From contig JADJOD010000007.1 in the NCBI GenBank assembly GCA_016713985.1, positions 186,001 through 250,000 of the forward strand: a DNA stretch of 64,000 bases, read 5' to 3'. Position 1 is the first letter of the stretch; the number at the start of each line of letters is the position of its first letter. A program made the position numbers and the translations under genes. Positions 36,454-45,909 of this stretch are shown here, in pieces. Under the pieces are notes generated by a model. That model had not been told where the DNA came from. It saw nothing but the letters and a program-made list of their open reading frames with translations, and ran no database searches. Source of the stretch: Lewinellaceae bacterium. GTDB taxonomy: Bacteria > Bacteroidota > Bacteroidia > Chitinophagales > Saprospiraceae.

Positions 36454-39273
36454 TTAGTTGTACAAATACATACTCCTGTTCCGATCCAACTCCCTGAAAT
36501 ACGGGTCTTTCAAATCCTTGATGAAGTAGATCGCCTCACCTGTACTTTTCATTTCCGGCCCCAGGCGTTTGTCGACGTTCTGGAATTTATCGAAGGAAAA
36601 CACCGGTATCTTGATGGCGTAGCCCGTCATGTTGTTCGCCATGTCGAAGTCTTTGAGTTTGTGGGTGCCAAGCATCACTTTGGTGGCAATGTTGAGGTAA
36701 GGTACCCCGTAGGCTTTGGCGATGAAAGGTGTAGTGCGTGACGCGCGCGGATTGGCTTCGATGACGTACACCTGGTCGTCTTTGATGGCAAACTGGATAT
36801 TGATCAGGCCTTTGATGTTCAGTGCCCGGGCAATCTTCTCCCCGTGTTCCGCCATTTGCTGGATCACAATCGGCCCCAGCGAATAGGGCGGCAATACCGC
36901 ACTGCTGTCGCCAGAGTGGATACCTGCCGGCTCGATGTGTTCCATGATGCCCATGATGTGGATGTCGTCGCCGTCAAAAATGGCGTCGATTTCGGCTTCT
37001 TTGGCGCGTTCGAGGAACTGGTCGATCAATACCTTGTTGTCGGGCATATGTTTGAAAATCGTAAGCACTTGCCGTTCCAATTCATTGTCATTGATCACGA
37101 TTTTCATGCGCTGACCGCCCAATACATAGGATGGGCGCACCAGCAAGGGTAGGGGAACCTTTTGGCGATGTCGAGGGCGGCGTCCACGTCGCGGGCGACG
37201 CCGAATTTCGGGTAGGGGATATCGAGGTCTTTGAGCAAGTCGGAAAAACGCCCGCGGTCTTCGGCGATGTCCATGCTGTCGAAGCTGGTGCCGATGATGT
37301 TCCAGCCGTTCCGTTGCAGGTCTTCGGCGAGTTTGAGCGCCGTTTGGCCGCCAAGCTGCACGATGACGCCATCTGGCTGTTCGTGTTCCAGGATTTCTTC
37401 CAGGTGTGGGTTCGAAATAAAGTTTGTCGGCGATGTCAAAATCCGTGGAGACGGTTTCCGGGTTACAGTTGACCATAATGGCTTCATAACCAACTTCTTT
37501 GATCGCTAAGATGCCGTGTACGCAGCAGTAATCGAATTCGATGCCCTGCCCGATGCGGTTGGGCCCGGAGCCGAGCACCACCACTTTCTTTTTATCGGAG
37601 CGGACGCTTTCGTTTTTGCCGTCGAACGTGGAGTAGAAGTAATTGGTTTTGGATTCAAACTCTGCGGCGCAGGTATCCACCATTTTATACACCCGGCGGA
37701 TGCCGAGTTGTTTGCGCCGGCGGGTCACTTCTTTTTCTGAAATGCGCAATACCCAGGCGATTTGTGCATCGGAGTAGCCGTTTTTCTTCAGTCCCACAAA
37801 ATTCGGGGGGCAGGTCGTCCGGCACGTTGAAATTCAACAGGCGGTCTTCCAGTTTCACCAGGTCTTTGATCTGGTTGATGAACCAGGGTCGATGCCGGTG
37901 ATTTTTGCACCGATTTGGAAGGGATACCGAGCCGCAGGGCGTCTTTTACGCGGTAAATGCGGTCGTCGGAGACTTTTTCGAGCCGTTCCATGATGTCGTC
38001 GGTGCGCAGCCACTCCTTGCGGTCGGCGCCCAGGCCCGTCCGGTTGTTTTCCTGACTCTGACAGGCTTTTTGCAAGGCTTCGTTGAAGGTGCGTCCGATG
38101 GCCATAACCTCGCCCACGGATTTCATTTGCAGGCCGAGGCGGTGATCGGCGCCGTGGAATTTGTCAAAATTCCAGCGCGGCATTTTTACGATCACGTAGT
38201 CGAGTGTGGGTTCGAAATAAGCCGACGTGGTTTTGGTGATCTGGTTTTTCAGTTCGTCGAGGGTGTACCCGATGGCGAGTTTGGCGGCAATTTTAGCAAT
38301 CGGATAACCGGTCGCTTTGGATGCCAGCGCGGAAGAGCGCGACACCCGCGGGTTTACTTCAATGGCAATAAGTTGTTCGTTTTCAGGATTTTGGGCGAAT
38401 TGTACGTTGCAGCCGCCGGCAAAATTGCCCAAGGCCCGCATGATCTTGATCGCCTGGTTGCGCATATCCTGGTAAGCCGTGTCGGACAAGGTCATGGCCG
38501 GCGCCACGGTGATGCTGTCGCCGGTGTGTATCCCCATCGGGTCGAGGTTTTCGACGGTGCAGATGATGACCACGTTGTCGATGGAGTCGCGCAGCAGTTC
38601 GAGTTCGAATTCCTTCCAGCCGAGCACGGCTTTTTCCACCAGCACTTCGTGAGTAGGCGAGGCATTGAGGCCGTGTTTGAGGGCTTCGTCGAAGTCCTCG
38701 TCTCTCATTACAAAGCCGCCGCCCGTGCCGCCGAGCGTGTAGGAAGGGCGGATCACCAGCGGAAAACCGATCTTTTGGGCCGCTTCCTTGCCTTCGAGGT
38801 AAGAGTTGGCGATAAAGGAAGGCGCCACATCGAGGCCGAGGTCGACCACAAGTTTTTTGAACGCCTCGCGGTTTTCGGTCGTTTCGATGGCTGCCGTGTC
38901 CACGCCGATCATACGCACGCCGTACTGTTCCCAGATGCCCAGTTTTTCACATTCAATGGCCAGGTTAAGGGCAGTTTGGCCGCCCATGGTGGGCAACACG
39001 GCATCAAAGGCGGGCAATTCGGAGGTTTTCCTGGTGTTCGAGCAGGATCTGCTCAATATTTTCCGGCGTAAGCGGGCGCAGGTAGACGTAATCCGCCGTG
39101 ACCGGGTCGGTCATGATCGTCGCCGGGTTGGAGTTGATGAGGGCCACTTTGATGCCTTCTTCCCGCAGGCTGCGGCTGGCCTGGGAGCCGGAATAATCGA
39201 ATTCGCAGGCCTGGCCAATGATGATCGGGCCGGAGCCGATGATGAGGATGGATTGGATAGAAGTATCTCTCAC
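36454..39273 (-). CDS. carB: Carbamoyl-phosphate synthase large subunit (five or more frameshifts)
   Basis: Start ATG 39273 (MRDTSIQSILIIGSGPIIIG). The enzyme makes carbamoyl phosphate for pyrimidines and arginine with CarA. The coding pattern is complete along 2.8 kb (about 940 residues) but the frame changes near 39040, twice near 37865-37910, near 37797, near 37425 and near 37155. Both ATP-grasp halves are visible: LPTMGGQTALNLAIECEKLG and VIRPSYTLGGTGGGFV in the first, GVIVQLGGQTALKLAEDLQR and VRPSYVLGG in the second. The end at YFRELDRNRSMYLYN means the usual C-terminal MGS domain is absent or encoded elsewhere, as in some Bacteroidota. Such a gene cannot work with so many breaks, so they are almost surely assembly errors. 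Confidence 0.9.
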
Positions 39274-39308
39274 AGACGTAGGACTATGGACGTTAGATGT
39301 TGACGGCG

Positions 39309-39397
39309 CGTGTCATTCTGAGCGCAGCGAAGAATCTGAGTAAGCCATTTTACAAGAAGGGTTTATCAGATTCTTCGCTGCGCTCAGAATGACACGA
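39309..39397. repeat. REP-like inverted repeat (gtcattctgagcgcagcgaa)
   Basis: Two arms of about 30 bases, 39309-39340 and 39367-39397, with gtcattctgagcgcagcgaa on one side and its complement on the other. This exact sequence family is widespread as a dispersed repeat in many bacterial genomes. It lies in the carB leader. Confidence 0.75.
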
Positions 39398-39401
39398 CGG
39401 G

Positions 39402-39446
39402 TTAAAAAAATGCCGGAAACCGGTTTTAAAAACCAGTTTCCGGCAT
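39402..39446 (-). terminator. Intrinsic terminator in the carB leader
   Basis: Reading the minus strand, a stem of about 15 base pairs (tgccggaaact / accggtttccggca type) with a short loop at 39411-39445 is followed at once by seven T (39410-39404). It lies between a candidate minus-strand promoter (39511-39540) and the carB start, so it could be a transcription attenuator. Confidence 0.6.
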
Positions 39447-39510
39447 GACCGAAGTGAACTGACGATCGGTTCGTTTTTTCATTTCGAGGGGCGAAGGTAG
39501 GCAAAACACC

Positions 39511-39540
39511 CAAAGATTTGGAAAGCGGGAGAAAAACAAA
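39511..39540 (-). promoter_or_regulatory. Candidate carB promoter TTTG-N18-AATCTTTG
   Basis: On the minus strand TTTG (39540-39537) and AATCTTTG (39518-39511) are 18 bases apart, one mismatch from the -7 consensus. It would give a leader of about 235 bases before carB that includes the terminator-like hairpin. The remaining part of the 335-base gap holds the REP-like repeat. Confidence 0.4.
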
Positions 39541-39551
39541 TTTTTTCCCAA

Positions 39552-39559
39552 TACTTTTG
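39552..39559 (+). promoter_or_regulatory. Candidate -7 box TACTTTTG before the TIR gene
   Basis: TACTTTTG matches TAnnTTTG and lies 49 bases before the TIR gene. No -33 box at the usual distance. Confidence 0.45.
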
Positions 39560-39608
39560 CAATATCCCCGGTCACCATTGGTCGTTCTATTTCAATCAGT
39601 TACCCGCA

Positions 39609-41069
39609 ATGCCTGATATCTACATCTCCTACGCCTGGAAGGACCGCGAACAAACCCAGGACGACAGCCGCGAACACATCGTCGATCAGTTCTGCGAGGC
39701 TTGTAAAAAACGCGGTTACACGGTGCTGCGCGACAAAAGCACCCTCTCCTACCGCGACAGCATCGAAAACTTCATGCGGCAGATCGGCGCGGGCAAGTAC
39801 GTGCTGGTGGTGGTCAGCGACAAATACCTGTTTTCGGAATACTGCATGTTCGAGGCGGTGAAGTTACTGGCGCACGAACGTTTTGAAGAGCGTGTGTTCC
39901 CCATCGTGTTGCCGGAGTCCAACGTATTCAATGCCGAAAAATCGCTCGATTACAAGGTACACTGGCAGGACAAACTCCAGGCTTTTTCGCGCAAACTCGA
40001 CGCCATCGGGCGCAGTTCGGGTATGGCGGAAATGCTGCTGAAGGAACGCGATTACAAGGAAATCGACGAAAACGTGCTCCAGTTTGTTACCCGCATCTCC
40101 AAAATGAACGTTTTGCCCCCGAAGGCGTTGCTCGACAGCGGCTTCAAGGATATTTTCGCCGCCCTGGAAAAACAGATCGCCAAAGACAACGCCCCGGAGC
40201 CGAAAACCACACCCGGAAAAGGTCCGGCGAGCCTGAAAGAACCCGCCTTCCCGAAATTCGACCTGCGAAACAAGGATAAATTCCGCTTCGAACACGCCCT
40301 GCGCCCGGCACAAACCAAAACGGTGGTCTCCAAATTCCCGGCCTCGCTGAATATCGTGGCCGATAAAGGCCAGGGCCGGCGGCGTTTTATGGAAGATTTG
40401 GCGACTTGCGGCATCGAAAACGAAAACATCCGGGTCGTACACATCAAATTGCCCGTTTTTCTGAACGACTGGGATGCGTTTTTGCAGGAAGTGGCCCGGC
40501 AGGCGGACATCAGCCTGACGGAGAGTTACCAGGATTTTCGCTCCTACATCCCGAACGCCATCATTTCGGGCATCACCGGCAAGGATCTGGTGGAATTACT
40601 GCGTGAAAGCGCCGTCAAACACCGGCAGCCGGTATTGTTCATCCTCGAAAATCTGGAGGTTTTTTTCGAAGCTCCCGAAGACATGGATTCGGCTTTTGGT
40701 ATCGGCTTTTTGCAAAAACTCAACGCCCTGAAAAACAGGGATTTCTGTACCCTGCTCGTATCCTCGCACCGTTCGGTCAACCACTCGGTGTTTAAAGGCA
40801 TTTCTTCGCCGCTGACCTTGGACGAGATCAAACTCAACCTGCTCTCCGACGAAAACCTGCGCGACGAAATCCTGCGCCGTATGCCCGACATAGCCGAAGA
40901 CGCCCGCCTGTACCTCCAGGAACAACTCGAATCCGACCCCAACCACACCTACCAGTTGCTGGAAGAACTGCTCAACGAACTCGAAGGCCACCCCAAAGCC
41001 GACCGCAAGGATATCAAAAGGATGCTGATTGATAAACGTCAAAAAATGGTGGGTTATGGAAGAAAATGA
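39609..41069 (+). CDS. TIR domain protein with degenerate STAND-like NTPase region
   Basis: A 486-residue protein. TIR domain about 1-140: MPDIYISYAWKDREQ opens it, KYVLVVVSDKYLFSEYCMFE carries the putative catalytic Glu82 of NAD-cleaving TIRs. A Pro/Lys linker (about 197-215) leads to an NTPase-like part (about 245-480): NIVADKGQGRRRFMEDL stands where a P-loop should be but lacks the GK[ST], while PVLFILENLEVFFE resembles Walker B. So it may bind partners rather than hydrolyse ATP. Its stop overlaps the next gene by 14 bases. TIR effectors with STAND or AAA partners are typical abortive-infection systems; the combination seen here I do not recognise as a named one. Confidence 0.75.
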   Translation: MPDIYISYAWKDREQTQDDSREHIVDQFCEACKKRGYTVLRDKSTLSYRDSIENFMRQIGAGKYVLVVVSDKYLFSEYCMFEAVKLLAHERFEERVFPIVLPESNVFNAEKSLDYKVHWQDKLQAFSRKLDAIGRSSGMAEMLLKERDYKEIDENVLQFVTRISKMNVLPPKALLDSGFKDIFAALEKQIAKDNAPEPKTTPGKGPASLKEPAFPKFDLRNKDKFRFEHALRPAQTKTVVSKFPASLNIVADKGQGRRRFMEDLATCGIENENIRVVHIKLPVFLNDWDAFLQEVARQADISLTESYQDFRSYIPNAIISGITGKDLVELLRESAVKHRQPVLFILENLEVFFEAPEDMDSAFGIGFLQKLNALKNRDFCTLLVSSHRSVNHSVFKGISSPLTLDEIKLNLLSDENLRDEILRRMPDIAEDARLYLQEQLESDPNHTYQLLEELLNELEGHPKADRKDIKRMLIDKRQKMVGYGRK

Positions 41070-41791
41070 AGTAGTCAAGCCGAAAAACGGGTGGGAGTTG
41101 TTGCGGTGGGTGGTATACGAGCCATACTTACTGCAGGAGTATTCTGATTCGGTGAAAGATTGGAAAATGCGTCTTCGGGTAATGTTGAAGCCGATGGGCT
41201 GGATTGTTTTAATTTCAGTAGCAGTTTACCTGCTTTCGGGGATGGTGATTGCGGGATTTGATTGGCCCGCACATTTTCCAGAACAATTCAAGCCGGGTCT
41301 TCTTGAAGTTTGGCATGGGTCTTTTTGGGAAAAATGGCAGGCATATTTCGCACTTACTTTTAAGAAATATTTATAACTTTAATAATTTATTTAGCGTTCG
41401 GTTTGGCGGTCGGTTTGGCGGTCGGTTTGGCGGTAGGTTTGGCGGGGTTTGGCGTTCGGTTTGGCGGAGGTTTGGCGGTCGGTTTGGCGGGAGTTTGGCG
41501 GTCGGTTTGGCGGTCGGTTTGGCGTTCGGTTTGGCGTTCGGTTTGGCGGGAGGCGGGAGGTTTGGCGGTCGGTTTGGCGTTCGGTTTGGCGGGAGGTTTG
41601 GCGGTCGGTTTGGCGGTCGGTTTGGCGGTCGGTTCGGCATTTTTATCCAGTTGGTTGTTTTTTTATTATCGATTGTATTCTTATGCATGGGATTCTTTAA
41701 ACAGTTTTTTGGGAAGATATTATTTGGCCAAGAATCCACATTTATGGATGGCGCGATCGGTTTTCCTGTTTTAGAATGGAAAACGATTTAA
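41056..41791 (+). CDS. Membrane protein with Gly-Leu-Ala repeat segment (frameshifts)
   Basis: Starts MEENEVVKPKNGWELLRWVV, overlapping the TIR gene by 14 bases. After one clear membrane helix (GWIVLISVAVYLLSGMVIAGF) the first frame stops at 41376; another frame then reads EIFITLIIYLAFGLAVGLAV and enters the minisatellite, where a GLAVGLAFGLA hydrophobic repeat would form further membrane segments. In the middle of the array the GLA phase is lost (it becomes RFGG or VWRS) and a third frame gives IQLVVFLLSIVFLCMGFFKQ after it. Such GLA-repeat segments occur in NACHT/STAND-associated membrane proteins. It may be one polypeptide with the following ATPase. Limits uncertain. Confidence 0.5.
41394..41638. 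repeat. 12-bp coding minisatellite (GGTTTGGCGGTC)
   Basis: About 20 imperfect copies of ggtttggcggtc / ggtttggcgttc. In one phase each unit encodes Gly-Leu-Ala-Val/Phe. Extra or missing bases inside the array shift the phase, for example around 41441-41470. It interrupts the membrane-protein gene of the TIR locus. Confidence 0.9.
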
Positions 41792-41848
41792 AACAGAAGC
41801 GTTTGAAACCCCGGAAAATGGCTCCCAATTTACAAGTTTTTTATTTAA

Positions 41849-43237
41849 AAGGACTTCCCTTCTATTGAATATTCGACGTGGACAATAAAAGATAACTGGC
41901 TTTTTTTCAAAACCTCAAGAACAGAAAAACTCTTCGAGCCCCCCACCCCCGACTGGTACACCCAACTCGAATCCACCCGCACCCACCTCTCCGATTTCGA
42001 ACAGGAAAGCAACGTACAAATCCGTGTGCGTTACTTCCGGGCGTTCCGCGAGGAATTGAATAAATTGTACGACCTCGCGTTGCGCCAGCCGCCGGAGTGG
42101 AACGAATACTTCGTCAAAGCCCTCGACCTCTGGAAAAAATCCGCCGCCAACAAACTGCGCGACCTCGAACTGGAAGCCGCCGCCGAGGAACCCATTGCGG
42201 CCAACATCTACCGGGGTGGCGAAAAACTGAAACCCGAAGACAAGGAATTGTTCCTCGGCCGCGCCGACCTGCGCGACGCTTTCAAAAAACGGGTGGTCAC
42301 GGCCGTGCAGATGCCTTTGTTTTTTGTGCAGGGGCAGCGGCGTGTGGGAAAAAGTTCACTCATCGCTTTTTTGCCTTCTTTCTTAGACCGGGGCTTCACG
42401 GTGGTTTCCTTCGATATGCAGGAACATCCGGGACTCACGCTGCCCGCTTTGCTGCAAAAACTCCGCGAGCGTATCCATTCGGTCGTGCTCGGGCAAAATG
42501 CTCCCGAAATACCCCTGCCGGAAGACTGGGCAGGCGCCTGGCAAACCTTCCGCGAGGAATTGGATGGTATCGCCTCCGCACGCGAAGCCCGGATCGTTTT
42601 GGCCATCGACGAATACGAGGAACTGCATAAAATACTGCAAACCAACCCCGAACAGGGCGGCGCTTTGCTCGGGGCCATGCGCTCCTGGTCGCAGAGCCAG
42701 AACCGCGTGGTGTTCCTCTTCGCCGGCGCCGACTTCTTTTCCGAACTCAAAAATCCCAACTGGGCGGAGTATTTCGTGCAGGCCGAACGCCTTTACGTGG
42801 ACTATCTCGGCCACGACGACTCGCTCGCGCTCATCAACCTGGTGGGACTGAAATACCCGCCCGCGCTGCTCGAACGTATGTACCACGAAACGCAGGGCCA
42901 CCCCTGCCTGCTGCAAAAGATCTGCCGCGAGATCGTCACCATCGCCAACAAGGAAGGCCGCGAAAGCCGGGCCATCGTCGAAGCCGACTACGAAGAAGCC
43001 CTGCGCCGGGTGCTGCTCATGCCCGACGACGGCGTCGTGAATATTTTCTGGCAGCAATTCTGCGAAAACCGGGGCCTGAAAGACACGATCCGGCAGATTT
43101 TGCGCGGCGAAATGCCCGCCGATGAAAAGGCGCTGCTCGTGCTGGAAGACCACCAATTCATCGTGCGCGACGCGGCGGGTGTGCGTATGCGCGTGCCACT
43201 CTTCGAATTGTGGCTGCGGCGGTATCAGGTGACGTGA
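41849..43237 (+). CDS. AAA/STAND-type ATPase of the TIR locus
   Basis: The frame is open from 41849 to 43237. The first possible start (GTG 42026) lies inside coding-like sequence, since upstream residues such as PTPDWYTQLESTRTHLSDFE read as real protein; there is no start codon between 41849 and 42026, so the true 5' end is probably joined to the upstream membrane gene through a frameshift. From GTG 42026 the protein has 403 residues: Walker A FVQGQRRVGKSSLIAF (Lys109), Walker B ARIVLAIDEYEEL, sensor-like VVFLFAGADFFSEL and the winged-helix-like end ALLVLEDHQFIV. This is an ORC/STAND-like AAA ATPase and the likely sensor or switch of the system. Confidence 0.72.
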   Translation, partial: KDFPSIEYSTWTIKDNWLFFKTSRTEKLFEPPTPDWYTQLESTRTHLSDFEQESNVQIRVRYFRAFREELNKLYDLALRQPPEWNEYFVKALDLWKKSAANKLRDLELEAAAEEPIAANIYRGGEKLKPEDKELFLGRADLRDAFKKRVVTAVQMPLFFVQGQRRVGKSSLIAFLPSFLDRGFTVVSFDMQEHPGLTLPALLQKLRERIHSVVLGQNAPEIPLPEDWAGAWQTFREELDGIASAREARIVLAIDEYEELHKILQTNPEQGGALLGAMRSWSQSQNRVVFLFAGADFFSELKNPNWAEYFVQAERLYVDYLGHDDSLALINLVGLKYPPALLERMYHETQGHPCLLQKICREIVTIANKEGRESRAIVEADYEEALRRVLLMPDDGVVNIFWQQFCENRGLKDTIRQILRGEMPADEKALLVLEDHQFIVRDAAGVRMRVPLFELWLRRYQVT

Positions 43238-43257
43238 TGACAAGGCATTTTTTTTAG

Positions 43258-43705
43258 ACAGGATTTACAGGATTTACAGAATTAGAGTGTCCTCTTTTAT
43301 CCTCTAAATCCTGTCAATCCTGTCTAAAAACAAAGGCTTGTCCTCTTTTATCCTAAATCCTGTCAATCCTGTCTAAAAACAAAGGCTTGTCCTCCTTTAT
43401 CCTGTAAATCCTGTCTAAAAACAAAGGCTTGTCCTCCTTTATCCTGTAAATCCTGTCAATCCTGTCTAAAAACAAAAGCTTGTCCTCCTTTATCCTGTAA
43501 ATCCTGTCAATCCTGTCTAAAAACAAAGGCTTGTCCTCTTTTATCCTGTAAATCCTGTCAATCCTGTCTAAAAACAAAGGCTTGTCCTCTTTTATCCTGT
43601 AAATCCTGTCAATCCTGTCTAAAAACAAAGGCTTGTCCTCTTTTATCCTGTAAATCCTGTCAATCCTGTCTAAAAACAAAGGCTTGTCCTCTTTTATCCG
43701 GTCTG
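43258..43705. repeat. 51-bp tandem array (cctgtaaatcctgtcaatcc family)
   Basis: Around eight copies; successive gcttgtcctc marks are 51 bases apart in the last five units, with shorter first units of 49 and 42. The unit contains the gacaggatttacagg motif also found at 33358-33435. On the minus strand the array reads as a 17-residue repeat (DKPLFLDRIDRIYRIKE) without a stop, but this follows from the unit length being divisible by three. Confidence 0.9.
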
Positions 43706-43712
43706 AAAAAAC

Positions 43713-43925
43713 GTCAACCTTCACCTTTTTTACCTGAACCTTCACCTAAAAAACGTGTCCCTTCACGTTTTTTACCTGAACGGACACCAAAAAAACCTCA
43801 ACCTTCACCTTTTTTACCTCAACCTTCACCTTTTTTATGTGAACCTTCACGTAAAAAACGTGTCCCTTCACGTTTTTTACCTGAACGGACACCAAAAAAA
43901 CGTCAACCTTCACCTTTTTTTGGTA
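43713..43925. repeat. Second tandem array (ttcaccttttttacctgaac type)
   Basis: Short direct repeats of the ttcacctttttt / acctgaac kind, partly arranged as a duplicated block (43743-43800 and 43857-43915). It is directly next to the 51-bp array. Minus-strand translation is a Lys/Val repeat (VKVDVF) and I do not count it as a gene. Confidence 0.7.
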
Positions 43926-43964
43926 TTTCGGCAGTAAAAATTTCAAAAAATGGTCGATTATTAC

Positions 43965-44039
43965 AAATAAATTCCCACCGGCGACTTTTTCATTCTTCTA
44001 TTATGTGTCACCGGTCAGGTCGTTTCAGTTTTTGTCCGG
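43965..44039. repeat. 75-bp direct repeat, left copy
   Basis: About 90 percent identical to 44785-44859 over its full length (aaataaattcccaccggcga to cgtttcagtttttgtccg). The right copy contains the last codons of the GldN-like gene, so the left copy is a detached duplicate of that gene end. Confidence 0.8.
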
Positions 44040-44784
44040 GAAACAGGGCTTCTTGAGGTGTCCTATTCGCTCCTCGGCGGGCTCGGGCGGCGGTGGCGGC
44101 GGTCGTCTGTCTGGCAGGAGTCTGTCGGTTGCCTCTTGGGTGTCGCCGGTGTTCCTCTGTGTCGCGGGCTAGGCGGTGTGTCTGTTCGGGGTGGTGTTCG
44201 GGGGTCTCGGTCGGGTTTGTTGGCGTTTTCTTCTGTTTGCCTTGAGGGTGCCGGCGGGGTTTTGATTTCGCGTGTTCCGGAAGGGTTGGGGCTTTGCTGC
44301 GTTTCTTTTGTGCGGCACTTCGCGTTTGTTTTCGGGCGGAAGCGGGTTTTGTGATCCCGATGTTTCCTCAGCGGCGCTTGGCTTTTGGTGCTCCGTGGCG
44401 GTTTGCGGATGGTCGTCCTGCGAGCGCAGGCTCTTCGTTTGAGGGGTCAGTTCTCCTGCGGTCCACGGGTCTTTGTGACTCCATCAATAACAACAACTCG
44501 TATCCGGGTAACCAGGAGAGATCGGCGGGTATGTACAATCGGCGTCTTCATGGGCCGGCCCTTCTTGGCTTTCCCTATCTGCCGGTGGGCTTTGCGGAAC
44601 TTTGCCGGGGCGGAGCAGTTTGGCGTGGTGACCCCAAAGTCCTCGTTTCAAGAAGGGGCATCCACCATAATCCTGTTCTTTCGGCGGCCCAATGTCAGGG
44701 TCCATTAAAAAGGGCGTTGCGCGGAAAGAATTAAAGGGTAAGAAAGAAAAAAGGATAAGCGCATGATGGTATGCCTGTTTTAAA
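44040..44784. other. A-depleted GT-rich segment between direct repeats, no supported gene
   Basis: No open frame here looks like a real protein. By hand count 44101-44460 holds only about 18 A in 360 bases, against 17 A in the single line 44461-44520. The segment ttttggtgctccgtggcgg reads VLRGG, as in formylglycine-enzyme-like domains targeted by diversity-generating retroelements, and an A-rich stretch with aataacaacaactcg follows, but no reverse transcriptase is near. Nature unknown. Confidence 0.5.
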
Positions 44785-44859
44785 AAATAAATTCCCACCG
44801 GCGATTTTTTCATTTTTCTATTGTGTGTCACCGGTCAGGTCGTTTCAGTTTTTTGTCCG
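44785..44859. repeat. 75-bp direct repeat, right copy
   Basis: Right copy of the repeat at 43965-44039; includes the stop codon of the GldN-like gene at 44845-44847. Confidence 0.8.
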
Positions 44860-45867
44860 CCGGTAATACAAGGGCCTCGAATACCGGAAATTCCCTTCAT
44901 TATCTAAAACGTCCTGCATCGGCGCCACGGCGTCTAAACAAATGGACAGGCGCTTGCGGCGCTCGTCCCAGTACCAGGTTTGTACGAGTTGGAGGTGGCG
45001 AATGTGGCGCATCAGGTCGTAGTGAACAACGCTGGTGCCGGCTCCGTTCGGGCCCTCGGTAAAACAATGGAGCACAGTATCGCTGAAACTGATCAAAGAG
45101 CGGCGTTCGTCGGCGTCGAGCAGTTTGTCGTCAAACTGGTTGTACAGGGGCACGCTCCATATCGTTTTCCAGCATATTTTTCAGACAAACCAGCAACTCC
45201 GGGAGGGAGTCAGGGGCCGCGGGTGGACTGAGCAGGGCAACGGGCACTTTGGTTTTGTGTTGTTTGCCGGCGGTCATTTTGGCCCATACGATGTCGCCGG
45301 AAGCGATATCCGGGCGGGAATTTTCGGGGCGAAACCAGCACAAGGCTCGCAGGCCGGTGGAATCGCCGCTGTTGTCGTCCCGGGCCACAATCATCGGGGC
45401 GATGGCGAGTACTTCCGTGCTCCAGGTGTCGTTTTTACGGTGATAGGAGAGCCTCTGCCGCAGCCGCCAGACCTTGAAATCCTCGACCGGATAAGGATGC
45501 ACATGTACGATCTGTATTTTTTCTTCATACGTTTCGGGGTCGAACGTAATCATGGTCTGGCTACCCGGAAAAACTTCAAAAGGGTTGGCAGGTATCGTGA
45601 GGGCGGCATCTTTAAACACGGGGATTTTTTCTTCGATCAGGGCGTGAAAAAACAGATCGGCCAGGAAAGGGCTGGAAACATGACTGGCCGTATGTACCGC
45701 GCGGATCAGTTTGAGCGTGTTAATGCCCGAATCACCTTCCGTTTCTAAGGAAGGAATATCCACCACCCAGTCCTGTTCGATTTCGGCCGACCAAACTTCA
45801 TTTTCTACGAGAGATTGTCCGCAAAGTACAGGAGGGAAGAATAAAAGGCCGAAGAAAAGTATCCGCA
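44845..45867 (-). CDS. GldN-like secreted protein (one frameshift)
   Basis: Start ATG 45867 (MRILFFGLLFFPPVLCGQS), exported. The first frame covers about 240 residues and is lost near 45147; the second resumes VPLYNQFDDKLLDADERRSL and ends QTWYWDERRKRLSICLDAVA ... YSRPLYYRRTKN. Rejoined about 340 residues. It contains a repeated GldN-like unit: ITFDPETYEEKIQIVHV, RLRQRLSYHRKNDTWSTEVL, ALCWFRPENSRPDIAS. GldN/PorN is a periplasmic ring component of T9SS, but here there are two such genes side by side with no gldKLM. A role as an accessory variant is inference. Confidence 0.65.
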
Positions 45868-45909
45868 TAAGAACAACTATTTTTATGGTAAACATCCTGA
45901 CCGAACAGG

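Noticed and set aside
43258..43705. CRISPR array.
   Set aside because: The units are identical throughout with no variable spacers, and no cas gene is near.
43353..43946. Minus-strand proteins made of DKPLFLDRIDRIYRIKE and KVKVDVF repeats.
   Set aside because: The frames stay open only because the repeat units are multiples of three; no signal, domain or promoter supports them, and units of other lengths break the pattern.
44058..44734. Two overlapping plus-strand frames (98 and 146 codons) in the A-poor segment.
   Set aside because: Skewed composition alone keeps them open; products lack any recognisable domain or signal.
44100..44784. Complete diversity-generating retroelement.
   Set aside because: No reverse transcriptase or accessory gene, and no matching template and variable repeats within the window; kept only as a question.
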